Under the pieces are notes generated by a model. The model searched no databases, had not been told where the DNA came from, and saw nothing but the letters and a program-made list of their open reading frames with translations. Made by a program: the position numbers and the translations under genes. This document shows positions 25,358-32,386 of a DNA stretch of 47,465 nucleotides, in pieces. Source of the stretch: Dyella psychrodurans (lineage in GTDB: Bacteria; Pseudomonadota; Gammaproteobacteria; Xanthomonadales; Rhodanobacteraceae); assembly GCF_003363265.1 (NCBI RefSeq), contig NZ_QRBF01000003.1, positions 299,208 through 346,672 of the forward strand, written 5' to 3'. Position 1 is the stretch's first letter. Each line of letters starts with the position of its first letter.

Positions 25358-27064
25358 ATGAGCGACTACGACATTCCGCGCAGCATCGGCCGCTATCGCA
25401 TCGACGGCATCCTGGGTGCAGGGGCGATGGCGGTGGTCTATGCCGGTTTCGATCCCGACATCGACCGGCCCGTGGCCATCAAATGCCTTCATCGAGACAC
25501 GGCCTCCGATCCCGACGCCGATCGCCGGCTGCTGCTCGAGGCGCGTGCGTCGGGGCAGCTGGTGCACCCCAACATCGTCACCATCTTCGACACCGGGGAA
25601 ACCGACGACGGTCGCCCCTATATCGCCATGGAGCGATTGTCGGGCGAAACGCTGGCCAGCCGCGTCGCGCGCGAGGGGCTGCCATCGCTGCTGACGGCGA
25701 TCGAGCTGGCATCGCAGGTTGCCTCGGCGCTGGATCATGCTCACCGGCAAGGCATCATCCATCACGATGTGAAGCCCGAAAACATCATGCTCGCGGAGTA
25801 CGCCAAGCTCAGCGACTTCGGCATCGCCGAGCGGCGTGCGCGTCACGGTGGACTCGCCGGCGGCAACCAGATCGGCGGCACACCCGCGTACATGGCGCTC
25901 GAACGTTTGCGCGGCGAACCGGCCGATGCGCGCAGCGATTTGTTTTCGCTGGGCGTGGTCCTCTACTGGCTGATCACCGGCAAATTGCCGTGGCCGGACA
26001 TGCCGGACATAAAGCAGCTGATCCGCGAACGGCATCGCCACCCGCGACCCGCTGTCACGCCGCTCGATCCTGCGGCCCCCGCGATCCTGACGGACGTGGT
26101 CGGCACCTTGTTGGACCCCCGCGCGGATGCGCGTTATCAATCCGGCGCGGAAGTCATCAACGATCTGCGCCTGGCGCGCCGCGAATACGAGCAAGCGAAC
26201 GAAACGCCCATCGCCGCCCGCATCATTTCGTTGCGCATGCGTTGGATCGGAACCCTTGGCGCCATCCTGTGCCTCGTGCTGCTCATGGGCCTGGCCGGGA
26301 TCTACGCCAAGCAGAACATTGCGGTGAACGGCCTCGCCACCGACTTCGGCAGCTCGCTGAGCCGCATGGTCGCGAGCGAATCGGCGGAAAACCTGCTGCT
26401 GGGTGACAACGCCGCCACGCGCGCGCTGGTGCAAGACGTCGCGCGCAATCAGCAGATCCACTACCTTGCCATCGCCAATCGTCAGGGCCAGGTCGTGGCC
26501 AGCACGCAGGCATCGGACATGGGCCAGCCGCTCGCCGATGCCGGCCCCTCCCAGCCCTTGGCTTCCGCCCCTGACGTCAAGCGATATCTCGGCCATCCGG
26601 CCGGCCTGGACGACATGATGGTGTTCGACGTACCCATCCATTACCAGGACAAGTCGGTGGGCGAACTGCGTCTTGGCGTGAGCGACGCGCCGCTGGTCGC
26701 CGCGCAGCGAACCACGCTGGGCGTCATCATCGCGGTGCTGCTGGTTACGCTGTTGGCGTTGGTGGGCGCGGCCTACTGGCTGTTCCGCCAACCGTTGGCG
26801 TTGATGGCGATGCTCGGCGATGCGCTTAGGCGCGTGGCGCGGGGCGAATACCAGCATCGCATCCGCCTCGCGCGTCGCGATGAACTTGGACAACTCTTCG
26901 CCTCGTTCAACTTGATGACGAGCGCACTGGAATCACGCCACGCTGTCGATACATCGCCACGGCAAGGCCCGCCGGCTCAATCCGCCGAGCAGCCTACGGT
27001 GATCGTATCGCTGCCGACAGACTCCATCGGCAAGCGACAGCGCTTGCGCCTCAAATCTGATTGA
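25358..27064 (+). CDS. Transmembrane Ser/Thr protein kinase with periplasmic sensor and C-terminal HAMP-like segment
   Basis: This 568-residue Hanks-type kinase has its kinase domain at about 13-275. The glycine loop is GILGAGAMAVVYAG (17-30) and the catalytic lysine K42. The catalytic loop reads HHDVKPENIM (D137, N142), with His where most kinases have Arg. DFG is at 153-155, and ALE at 180-182 replaces the usual APE. TM1 (about 297-316) leads to a ~135-residue periplasmic region with SRMVASESAENLLLGDNAATRALV, resembling sensor domains of two-component proteins. TM2 (about 453-475) and a HAMP-like segment (about 476-528, with P479 and DELGQLFASFN) follow, then a disordered tail. Catalytic residues are intact. 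It converges on the LysM gene, overlapping it by 14 nt. Confidence 0.92.
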   Translation: MSDYDIPRSIGRYRIDGILGAGAMAVVYAGFDPDIDRPVAIKCLHRDTASDPDADRRLLLEARASGQLVHPNIVTIFDTGETDDGRPYIAMERLSGETLASRVAREGLPSLLTAIELASQVASALDHAHRQGIIHHDVKPENIMLAEYAKLSDFGIAERRARHGGLAGGNQIGGTPAYMALERLRGEPADARSDLFSLGVVLYWLITGKLPWPDMPDIKQLIRERHRHPRPAVTPLDPAAPAILTDVVGTLLDPRADARYQSGAEVINDLRLARREYEQANETPIAARIISLRMRWIGTLGAILCLVLLMGLAGIYAKQNIAVNGLATDFGSSLSRMVASESAENLLLGDNAATRALVQDVARNQQIHYLAIANRQGQVVASTQASDMGQPLADAGPSQPLASAPDVKRYLGHPAGLDDMMVFDVPIHYQDKSVGELRLGVSDAPLVAAQRTTLGVIIAVLLVTLLALVGAAYWLFRQPLALMAMLGDALRRVARGEYQHRIRLARRDELGQLFASFNLMTSALESRHAVDTSPRQGPPAQSAEQPTVIVSLPTDSIGKRQRLRLKSD

Positions 27065-27995
27065 GGCGGCGTTGCAGTTCGATGGCGCGTGCGCGGTAGA
27101 TCACCGCAGGCTCGTAGCTCGGATCAACAGCCAGGATGCGATCCCATAGCGCGATCGCCTGATCGAGCTTCTGATCGCGATAAAGCACCACGGCGCGCTC
27201 GTGATACGACGACAGCAATTGAGCGCGCAATGCAGGATCGCCGGCCGGCTTCACATGCGGATCGACCGTCAACGCCTCATCGAGACGCGTCAGAGCCTGA
27301 TCCTTTTTCCCCTGTTGGAGCAGGGCCGTGCTCTCCGCCTGCAATCGTTGCGCTTTCATCGCGGGCGATTCGTCGGATGGCGAGGCATCCTGCGACGTTG
27401 CGGGCGTGACGACGATGGTGGGGGTCTCCTTGGCGTTGCCATGGGTCGATGTGCTGTTCGATGCCGCGCCGCGCGAGGCCATCCTAGGCAGGCGAACCAC
27501 TTCGCCTACACGAAGCGTGGATGGGTTCGTCGAACCGTTGTAACGCGCCAACGCGAGAAACTGATTGGAATCGCCCAGATAGCGCGCGGCCAGCGTGCTG
27601 TAACTATCGCCCGGCTGCACGACATAGCTGCGCGACGCCGAGCCAAGCATCGCCTTCGGATCCGCGGTGAGCTGTCGCAGCATGTTCTGCGCGGCGCGGT
27701 CGTTCGGATACTTGGCCAGGTATGTACGCAAGTGTTGCTCGCCTTCGACATAGCGGCCTTGCAACAGATACGTGTTGGTGATGGCGCTCAGGCTCAGCGG
27801 CTGGTCGCTATCCGGCGCAGGCGAAGCCTGTACGTCGGCCCCTGCTGGCTTCGGGCTGAAGGCGTTGCTCACCTTGGATTTAAGCGCCCCCACCTGGCTG
27901 CAGCCGGCCATGCCAAGCACGGCGATGAGGCACAGAGCGTGTGTCGCGCATCGCGCAACAGTTAGTTTGGAACGAATCGCAGCGATCAAACTCAT
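27051..27995 (-). CDS. Lipoprotein with LysM and TPR repeats
   Basis: This 314-residue protein has a lipoprotein signal (VLGMAGC, C32). A TPR-like helical region at about 70-110 (YLLQGRYVEGEQHLRTYLAKYPND) precedes a LysM domain at about 123-169 (SYVVQPGDSYSTLAARYLG, then LRVGEVVRLP). A low-complexity Ser/Thr/Ala linker and C-terminal TPR repeats at about 215-305 (GKKDQALTRLDEALTVDP and DQKLDQAIALWDRILAVDP) follow. LysM binds peptidoglycan, so it would be an envelope scaffold. ATG 27995 overlaps the phosphatase stop by 4 nt, so it is co-expressed with PP2C. It may give the kinase/phosphatase module a cell-wall sensor, which is inference. Confidence 0.87.
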   Translation of the reverse strand: MSLIAAIRSKLTVARCATHALCLIAVLGMAGCSQVGALKSKVSNAFSPKPAGADVQASPAPDSDQPLSLSAITNTYLLQGRYVEGEQHLRTYLAKYPNDRAAQNMLRQLTADPKAMLGSASRSYVVQPGDSYSTLAARYLGDSNQFLALARYNGSTNPSTLRVGEVVRLPRMASRGAASNSTSTHGNAKETPTIVVTPATSQDASPSDESPAMKAQRLQAESTALLQQGKKDQALTRLDEALTVDPHVKPAGDPALRAQLLSSYHERAVVLYRDQKLDQAIALWDRILAVDPSYEPAVIYRARAIELQRRLNQI

Positions 27996-28858
27996 ACCTC
28001 GTCATACGTGTTGACCGGCGACTTGCTTCGCCGCCGGATCGGAAATATCGCCTGCCACAGGGCGGGCCAAAAACCGCCGCCAAGTCGTCGCCGCCCACTG
28101 CCGACCTGTGGGCGCGCAAAGATCAACGAGACATTGTCGCCACTTATGCCGCCGCGCTCCACCGCCAGATGGATGGCTTCGTGCAAAGCTTCATGCTGGT
28201 CGCGGCGTTGCGCGAAACGGCCAAGCTCATCGTCCTGCAGCTGCGTCCACACGCCATCGCTGCACAACACGAATGCATGGCCTCGGCGCAAATCGCCACT
28301 GCCGTGATCGACCACCGGCTCATCGGGTCCGCCCAAACCACGCAACAGCTGCTGCTGATCGGCGTGCGTCGCGAGTTCGCACTCGGAGATCTCGCCTCGC
28401 CGATACTTGAGCTGCGCCAAGCTGTGGTCCTCCGTGCGCCCCATCAATCGGCGCCCATTAAAACGATACAACCGGCTATCCCCGACGTGAGCCCAGGCGA
28501 CGCGGCTATCCTTTACCAACAAGGCGACCACGGTGGAGTGCGTTGCACCGCTGGCCAGGCGCACCTGACGACGACGAAGCTCGGCGTGGGCTGCCTGACA
28601 CAATGACTCCAGGAACAACGAGGTCGGCTGGCGACGCCATTCACCTCGTTCCCATAGCCGGTGCGCGACGTCGATCACACCCTGGGAAGCCAGCTCGCCC
28701 GCACCGTCGCCGCCCATGCCATCGGCCAGCACCAGAAGGTAGGTATGCGTCGCCGGATCGTAGAGACAAGCCAGATCATCCTGCTGCGTATCGCGGCCAC
28801 CTCGCGCCCGGCCAGCGGCCACGCTGGGAAGCGCATGGAATTCGATCGAGTTGTCCAC
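27992..28858 (-). CDS. PP2C-family Ser/Thr phosphatase
   Basis: This 288-residue PPM/PP2C phosphatase has the metal and catalytic motifs in order: GGRDTQQDD (about 20-28), LADGMGGDGAGE (44-55), AHVGDSRLYR (123-132), LCSDGVWTQL (198-207) and SGDNVSLIF (239-247). The two-metal site is complete. It is soluble with a basic C-terminal tail (RRRSKSPVNTYDEV). It would remove phosphate from targets of the kinase encoded on the other strand, possibly including the FHA protein. GTG 28858 follows GGGAGGGGGC, a strong ribosome-binding site. A hairpin repeat lies 67 nt upstream. It overlaps the LysM gene by 4 nt. Confidence 0.92.
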   Translation of the reverse strand: MDNSIEFHALPSVAAGRARGGRDTQQDDLACLYDPATHTYLLVLADGMGGDGAGELASQGVIDVAHRLWERGEWRRQPTSLFLESLCQAAHAELRRRQVRLASGATHSTVVALLVKDSRVAWAHVGDSRLYRFNGRRLMGRTEDHSLAQLKYRRGEISECELATHADQQQLLRGLGGPDEPVVDHGSGDLRRGHAFVLCSDGVWTQLQDDELGRFAQRRDQHEALHEAIHLAVERGGISGDNVSLIFARPQVGSGRRRLGGGFWPALWQAIFPIRRRSKSPVNTYDEV

Positions 28859-28925
28859 CCGCCCCCTCCCTTAGAGACCGATCCTCGGCTCCGACAATTT
28901 AGCTGGATGAGCACTATTGTGTAAT

Positions 28926-28949
28926 GTCCACTTTGGGTCGAAAGCGGAC
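28926..28949 (-). repeat. Short hairpin repeat, copy 2 of 6
   Basis: GTCCACTTT and AAAGCGGAC pair except for one A/C mismatch. The loop is asymmetric and on the minus strand reads like the other copies. It lies 67 nt upstream of the PP2C start at 28858 and marks the left edge of the AT-richer patch. Confidence 0.8.
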
Positions 28950-29027
28950 CTCATGTCTATTCGCAAAAAACTGAATCACTGGAATTGCCACTCATTACAT
29001 ATCGATCAGAACCAACACTGTGAATGC

Positions 29028-29291
29028 TCAGAAAAAAATCAGAACCACAAAGCACAAAACAGCACATACCCCCGACAGGCAAATTCCGCACCAAAAGAGA
29101 ACAGGATCCTCAGATCTCTTGGCCATTGAATAGAGGATTGAAGCATTTCCAGTTCTGAGCCCTCTGATCAAATTGAGCAAAAGGAACGCGCCGGCCAAAA
29201 GTAAGAAAAAATCTTCCTTCACAGTTTGGCTACTGTAATTTCGATTAATCATACTGTTCGCAAAGGTGAACACCCAGACCTTCATAACCAT
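29028..29291 (-). CDS. Small membrane protein, unknown
   Basis: This 87-residue protein has two predicted membrane helices, about 28-45 (FFLLLAGAFLLLNLIRG) and about 66-87 (WCGICLSGVCAVLCFVVLIFF). A short polar loop (RTGNASILYSMAKRSEDP) lies between them. No family is recognised. GGGGG abuts ATG 29291, so ATG 29285 (7 nt away) may be the real start. Base composition is visibly more AT-rich than the flanking kinase module, which suggests later acquisition. No partner gene is evident; the lipoprotein gene upstream on the same strand is about 190 nt away. Confidence 0.5.
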   Translation of the reverse strand: MVMKVWVFTFANSMINRNYSSQTVKEDFFLLLAGAFLLLNLIRGLRTGNASILYSMAKRSEDPVLFWCGICLSGVCAVLCFVVLIFF

Positions 29292-29478
29292 CCCCCGTGG
29301 CTAACCGCAATGTCAGCTATGGATCGAAACAGACTAAGAGGCCAAAGAGAAATCAACTAAAGCTCCCTAGCCACTTCCAGCCTTTTTACGCACTAAACAT
29401 AAAACAGCTAAGGGCATACCAATCCGTCTTGCAACTCGTCGAAGACAGCTTTGCTCAAAACTCAGCAGGAAGCTCTCG

Positions 29479-30027
29479 CTAATACGCCTGGTTCGTGGGT
29501 TGCTGATCTTCCGTCAGGTGAATTACCGAAGGATAAACACGAGACAATTGTGGATAGTCGCTCGCGACAGTAGGGAGCCAGACTTTGGACTGATCCTCAA
29601 TACGCAACTTATAAGTCGGCAAGCCATCCGGTCTATTGACCCTGGTAAAAGTGAGCAATAGATCACCGACGTAGTTGATTTTCCCTGCCTCGATGGTAAA
29701 GGGCATGCGATACGACGTCGCAGATCCTGCGTAAAGGCCCAAATCTATAGTGGCCCAGTTGTACTCTCCCGCCGGAAGCGCAATCACTATTAGGTTGCTC
29801 CGTTTACGCGGATAGAGAGTCGTCGGGATCGAACTACCATCGAGCTTGTCGACTTTGATACTGAGAGCATCGTATTTGAAGGAGGAGGTTTCCGAAAATA
29901 TCGAGACATGGGCAACCATGATGCCAGTCCCCGGAGGAAGCATGGCAGTGTCTTTCAATATTGAATTTGTCGAGCAGCCGGCGATCAACATGATCAACAG
30001 CAAGAACCACACCCTGCCTAATGACAT
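29479..30027 (-). CDS. Lipoprotein of unknown function
   Basis: This 182-residue protein has a short lipoprotein signal (FLLLIMLIAGC, cysteine about 18). The mature part is all-beta in pattern: GTGIMVAHVSIFSETSSFKY, LNVIVI-type strands with LPAGEYNWATIDLG, MPFTIEAGKINYVGDLLLTF, and a Pro/Tyr-rich end (SDYPQLSRVYPSVIHL). LPAGEY followed by INYVGDL resembles small envelope lipoproteins with a DUF2846-type fold, but I am not certain of the family. GGAG lies about 8 nt before ATG 30027. A hairpin repeat lies 29 nt upstream. Gene composition is AT-rich for this genome. Confidence 0.65.
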   Translation of the reverse strand: MSLGRVWFLLLIMLIAGCSTNSILKDTAMLPPGTGIMVAHVSIFSETSSFKYDALSIKVDKLDGSSIPTTLYPRKRSNLIVIALPAGEYNWATIDLGLYAGSATSYRMPFTIEAGKINYVGDLLLTFTRVNRPDGLPTYKLRIEDQSKVWLPTVASDYPQLSRVYPSVIHLTEDQQPTNQAY

Positions 30028-30056
30028 ATTCCAATCTCCAATAGATGTGTTCGATT

Positions 30057-30084
30057 AGGTCCGCTATAGGCCGAAAGCGGACCT
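30057..30084 (-). repeat. Short hairpin repeat, copy 3 of 6
   Basis: AGGTCCGCT (30057-30065) and AGCGGACCT (30076-30084) are perfect 9-bp complements. The orientation of the loop matches the other copies. It is 29 nt upstream of the lipoprotein start at 30027. Confidence 0.85.
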
Positions 30085-30142
30085 TAACTAAAGCACTAAA
30101 ACGCTCGACTGCACGCTCCAGAAATCTTGACCTCATCCACAG

Positions 30143-30673
30143 CTACCGGAAGCCTCGCGCTACCTTTTCTATATCGTCCCTATTTTTGAGGGGCATCCGA
30201 GGGCGGAGACAAGTACTCCCCCAAGGGTTTGTCGCCGGATCTACTTCGGATATCTCGTCTAAAGTGCCTCCGGAAAAATAAGCACCGTACTCCGCCAATT
30301 CCACGGGGCGCGCTTTGAAACGTCCCCATATCCTCACGTAAGTGTGGTTCAGCGAGAAGAGCTGTTGCTTCAACTTAAAATTCTTCGGGAGCGCAACGAC
30401 TAAGCCATTCGAGACGTCTGAATTCATAAAAGAATCCGGATTGAGAAACAAGATCGGCACTTTCGCATATACAAAATAGCCCGTGACCATGACTAATTTG
30501 TTGTCGAATTCCTCGCGCCTAGCCATCAAAACCGACATGGATGGCATGCACGTGACTTCGCCGAGTCCGCCTATGTAGTGGCAATAAGGATTGGGGTTGT
30601 CGCCTGAGATAGATGGCTCGATGGAATTTGCAGCCAAGAGCGGAGCGACGATCACTAACACCCACTTTTTCAT
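30143..30673 (-). CDS. Secreted hypothetical protein
   Basis: This 176-residue protein has a short signal peptide (KKWVLVIVAPLLAANS). The mature protein carries NPYCHYIGGLGEVTCMPSMSVLMARREEFDNKLVMV (split across residues about 29-63). GYFVYAKVPILFLNPDSFMN, HTYVRIWGRFKARP and a C-terminal TCLRPRMPLKNRDDIE follow. The strand pattern VMVTGYFVY...VRIWGRF suggests an OB-like barrel, as in small nucleic-acid or ligand-binding folds, but this is tentative. Cysteines at the N- and C-terminal parts may pair in the periplasm. AAGGG lies about 7 nt before ATG 30673. A degenerate hairpin repeat is 83 nt upstream. Confidence 0.6.
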   Translation of the reverse strand: MKKWVLVIVAPLLAANSIEPSISGDNPNPYCHYIGGLGEVTCMPSMSVLMARREEFDNKLVMVTGYFVYAKVPILFLNPDSFMNSDVSNGLVVALPKNFKLKQQLFSLNHTYVRIWGRFKARPVELAEYGAYFSGGTLDEISEVDPATNPWGSTCLRPRMPLKNRDDIEKVARGFR

Positions 30674-30756
30674 ATCAGCCCTTATTGCCTCTATATCGGG
30701 TGATGTCGCTTCCAGTCTGGCACTTGACGCCGAAGACGGAGAGGAGCCCATCTCAT

Positions 30757-30778
30757 TGCTTTGGGTCGGAAGCAGACA
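30757..30778 (-). repeat. Short hairpin repeat, degenerate copy 4 of 6
   Basis: The sequence matches the family across the loop (TTTGGGTCGGAAGC), but one arm has decayed, so the stem is short. It is 83 nt upstream of the start at 30673 and in the same orientation as the others. Confidence 0.55.
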
Positions 30779-30786
30779 CCAAAAAG

Positions 30787-31071
30787 CTACCGGATAAGCT
30801 GATCTCTCCATCCGATAAGCAACTCAACCACTTTCCTGTCGTGCTCGTGATTAGCCCCCACGCCGATCTGCTCGGTGCTCAGCCAATGAAGGTATTCGGC
30901 CACATCCTTCCCATCGGTGGTGCCTTTAAGTCGCAGGAACACCTGCGGGACATAGCTTTCGTACTCATCCCTCGCCTGAGGAACATGGGCGACTCCAACT
31001 GGATCCCATACGTAGTGAAGGACTTCGTCGATCCTGCGTAGAAGCTCGTTGTCTTGTGGCGAGAGATTCAC
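30787..31071 (-). CDS. Hypothetical protein with RRIDEVLHYVWDP motif
   Basis: This soluble protein of about 94 residues begins VNLSPQDNELLRRIDEVLHY and contains VWDPVGVAHVPQARDEYESY, VFLRLKGTTDG and a helical C-terminus (VVELLIGWRDQLIR). The combination RRIDEVLHYVWDPIGV followed by PEARDEY recurs in many bacterial hypotheticals, but I know no function for it. GTG 31071 is my choice of start: the open frame runs on to 31263, but the extra residues are translated from the hairpin repeat (31101-31124) and from the 3' end of the VOC gene. The weak GGA 12 nt upstream makes the exact start uncertain. Confidence 0.6.
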   Translation of the reverse strand: MNLSPQDNELLRRIDEVLHYVWDPVGVAHVPQARDEYESYVPQVFLRLKGTTDGKDVAEYLHWLSTEQIGVGANHEHDRKVVELLIGWRDQLIR

Positions 31072-31100
31072 TGGGTCATTTCCGGAGGAATTTTTGTTTG

Positions 31101-31124
31101 GTCCGCCTTGGGTGGGAAGCGGAC
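31101..31124 (-). repeat. Short hairpin repeat, copy 5 of 6
   Basis: GTCCGCCTT and AAGCGGAC pair around a GGGTGG loop. The orientation is as in other copies. It is 29 nt upstream of the preferred start at 31071. Confidence 0.75.
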
Positions 31125-31238
31125 ACTCCAAGAATGTCCGCGCAATCATCTCGTCAACAATGTTGCCTTGGACTACCAGCGACCATACGGTTCTAGCGTA
31201 CATAAAGGAAATGGAGGCGATCCCTTCTTGTTCGATGG

Positions 31239-31667
31239 CTACGGGTGCCGCTTCGGGTTCCACGCTTTGTGCACGAACTCAATACGGTTTCCATCGAAGT
31301 CGGCGACGTTAGCTGCGTAGTAGCCTCGGGCAAAGTAGGTACGATCTGCTGGTTTACCTTCGTCGGTGCCACCGGCTTTGATTGCGGCCGCGTAGGCGGC
31401 GTCGACCAATTCATTGGTATCGCAGACGATTCCGATGTAGAGCCCGGTCTCGCCAGGCTTGCGTTGCCGTAGCCAGACGCTTGATCCGACCGCCTTCCCG
31501 CTGAGATACGCATCATCAGCAATGCCGTAAAGATCCGGGACGCCCTCGGGACCTGAAGCAGCGTCGTAGTTGCCGAACAGGCGCCAGCCGAGCGGCTTCA
31601 GGGCTTCAGAGTAGAACGCCAGCGACTTGTCGATGTCGGTGACGGAGATGTAGACGTGGTCGATCAT
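31239..31667 (-). CDS. VOC (glyoxalase/bleomycin-resistance fold) family protein
   Basis: This 142-residue vicinal-oxygen-chelate protein has paired beta-alpha-beta-beta-beta modules. It opens IDHVYISVTDIDKSLAFYSE, with the first metal-ligand histidine position. The second module has LYIGIVCDTNELVDAAYAAA and ends YYAANVADFDGNRIEFVHKA, with the conserved DxDGNxIE glutamate. Family roles include isomerases, dioxygenases and fosfomycin-type resistance; the substrate cannot be told. ATG 31667 is preceded by AAGGGAAAA. The frame extends upstream through a hairpin repeat, giving the peptide MSAFDPKRTF, a common annotation artefact, so the longer start is rejected. Confidence 0.87.
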   Translation of the reverse strand: MIDHVYISVTDIDKSLAFYSEALKPLGWRLFGNYDAASGPEGVPDLYGIADDAYLSGKAVGSSVWLRQRKPGETGLYIGIVCDTNELVDAAYAAAIKAGGTDEGKPADRTYFARGYYAANVADFDGNRIEFVHKAWNPKRHP

Positions 31668-31707
31668 TTTTCCCTTTTCTTGTTGCTTCAAAGCCAATGC
31701 GGAAAAG

Positions 31708-31731
31708 GTCCGCTTCGGGTCGAAAGCGGAC
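31708..31731 (-). repeat. Short hairpin repeat, copy 6 of 6
   Basis: GTCCGCTT (31708-31715) pairs with AAGCGGAC (31724-31731) around a CGGGTCGA loop. It lies 40 nt upstream of the VOC gene start. On the minus strand it encodes the artefactual peptide MSAFDPKRT. Confidence 0.88.
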
Positions 31732-31818
31732 ATTACGACAGCTCGACGGGGAACTCCAATCCGATGAGCATGGTCAAGTCTCGGACGCGCCAAGTGGGCG
31801 CATATAGGGAGTGGAGCC

Positions 31819-32334
31819 ATGAAGGTACAAGCGTGCATCGCACTGGCCATTGTCGCAGTGATGTCTATCGGCAATTCTTCGATGGCAGCATCGCCGACAA
31901 TGCCGCCTGTGCAAGGCGACGAGGTTTCAGCGCTACATGCGCTGTGGGGTCGCTATCAAAAAGCCGTTGCGAGTAAAGATGCGGCAGCGATGCTGGATAT
32001 GTACGTGAGTGGAGATGCACCCGTCATGGGGGCATTCGCTCCCAAGTCCTATGCGGTTGTAACGGCCGCCAACAAACAGCCGGTGCCGCGCACCCTGCTG
32101 AGCACCGCAAAGGAAGACGTGGCGGGTGAGGTCAAACTACCGCCAGACGAGATTGAAAATCTGGACATTCATACCGACGGAGAGGTCGGGTCAGTCTCGT
32201 TCGACTATAAAGCCAAGGTAGGCCACGGACGGATCATCTGGACAACCGTCCATACAAACGAAGGATGGAAGATAGCTTCCGTCGTCTATTCAATAAATGT
32301 TCCCGCTGCGGACAGCGAAGGCACGTCGGGCTAG
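31819..32334 (+). CDS. Secreted NTF2/SnoaL-like protein
   Basis: This 171-residue protein has a signal peptide at about 1-24 (ending SSMAAS). The mature domain opens with a helix and conserved pattern, EVSALHALWGRYQKAVASKD, followed by AAMLDMYVSGDAPVMGAF. Curved-sheet strands follow (VGSVSFDYKAKVGHGRIIWT and EGWKIASVVYSI), typical of NTF2-like or DUF4440-type folds. Many such proteins bind small ligands or act as isomerases; no catalytic set is evident. GGAGTGGAG precedes ATG 31819. It is divergent from the VOC gene, with the hairpin repeat between the two, and converges with the gene at 32644 across palindromic repeat copy 3. Confidence 0.75.
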   Translation: MKVQACIALAIVAVMSIGNSSMAASPTMPPVQGDEVSALHALWGRYQKAVASKDAAAMLDMYVSGDAPVMGAFAPKSYAVVTAANKQPVPRTLLSTAKEDVAGEVKLPPDEIENLDIHTDGEVGSVSFDYKAKVGHGRIIWTTVHTNEGWKIASVVYSINVPAADSEGTSG

Positions 32335-32386
32335 AGAGCCCGCTCACTCATGTGGCCACCCATGTTTTGCGATAGACAATCGTCAA

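Noticed and set aside
25286-26893. Minus-strand frame opposite the kinase
   Set aside because: The kinase motifs are unbroken on the plus strand; the opposite frame has no domain and overlaps the FHA gene as well.
29297-29482. Short plus-strand frame in the AT-rich patch
   Set aside because: 61 codons, no ribosome-binding site, no homology pattern; it runs up to the end of the lipoprotein gene.
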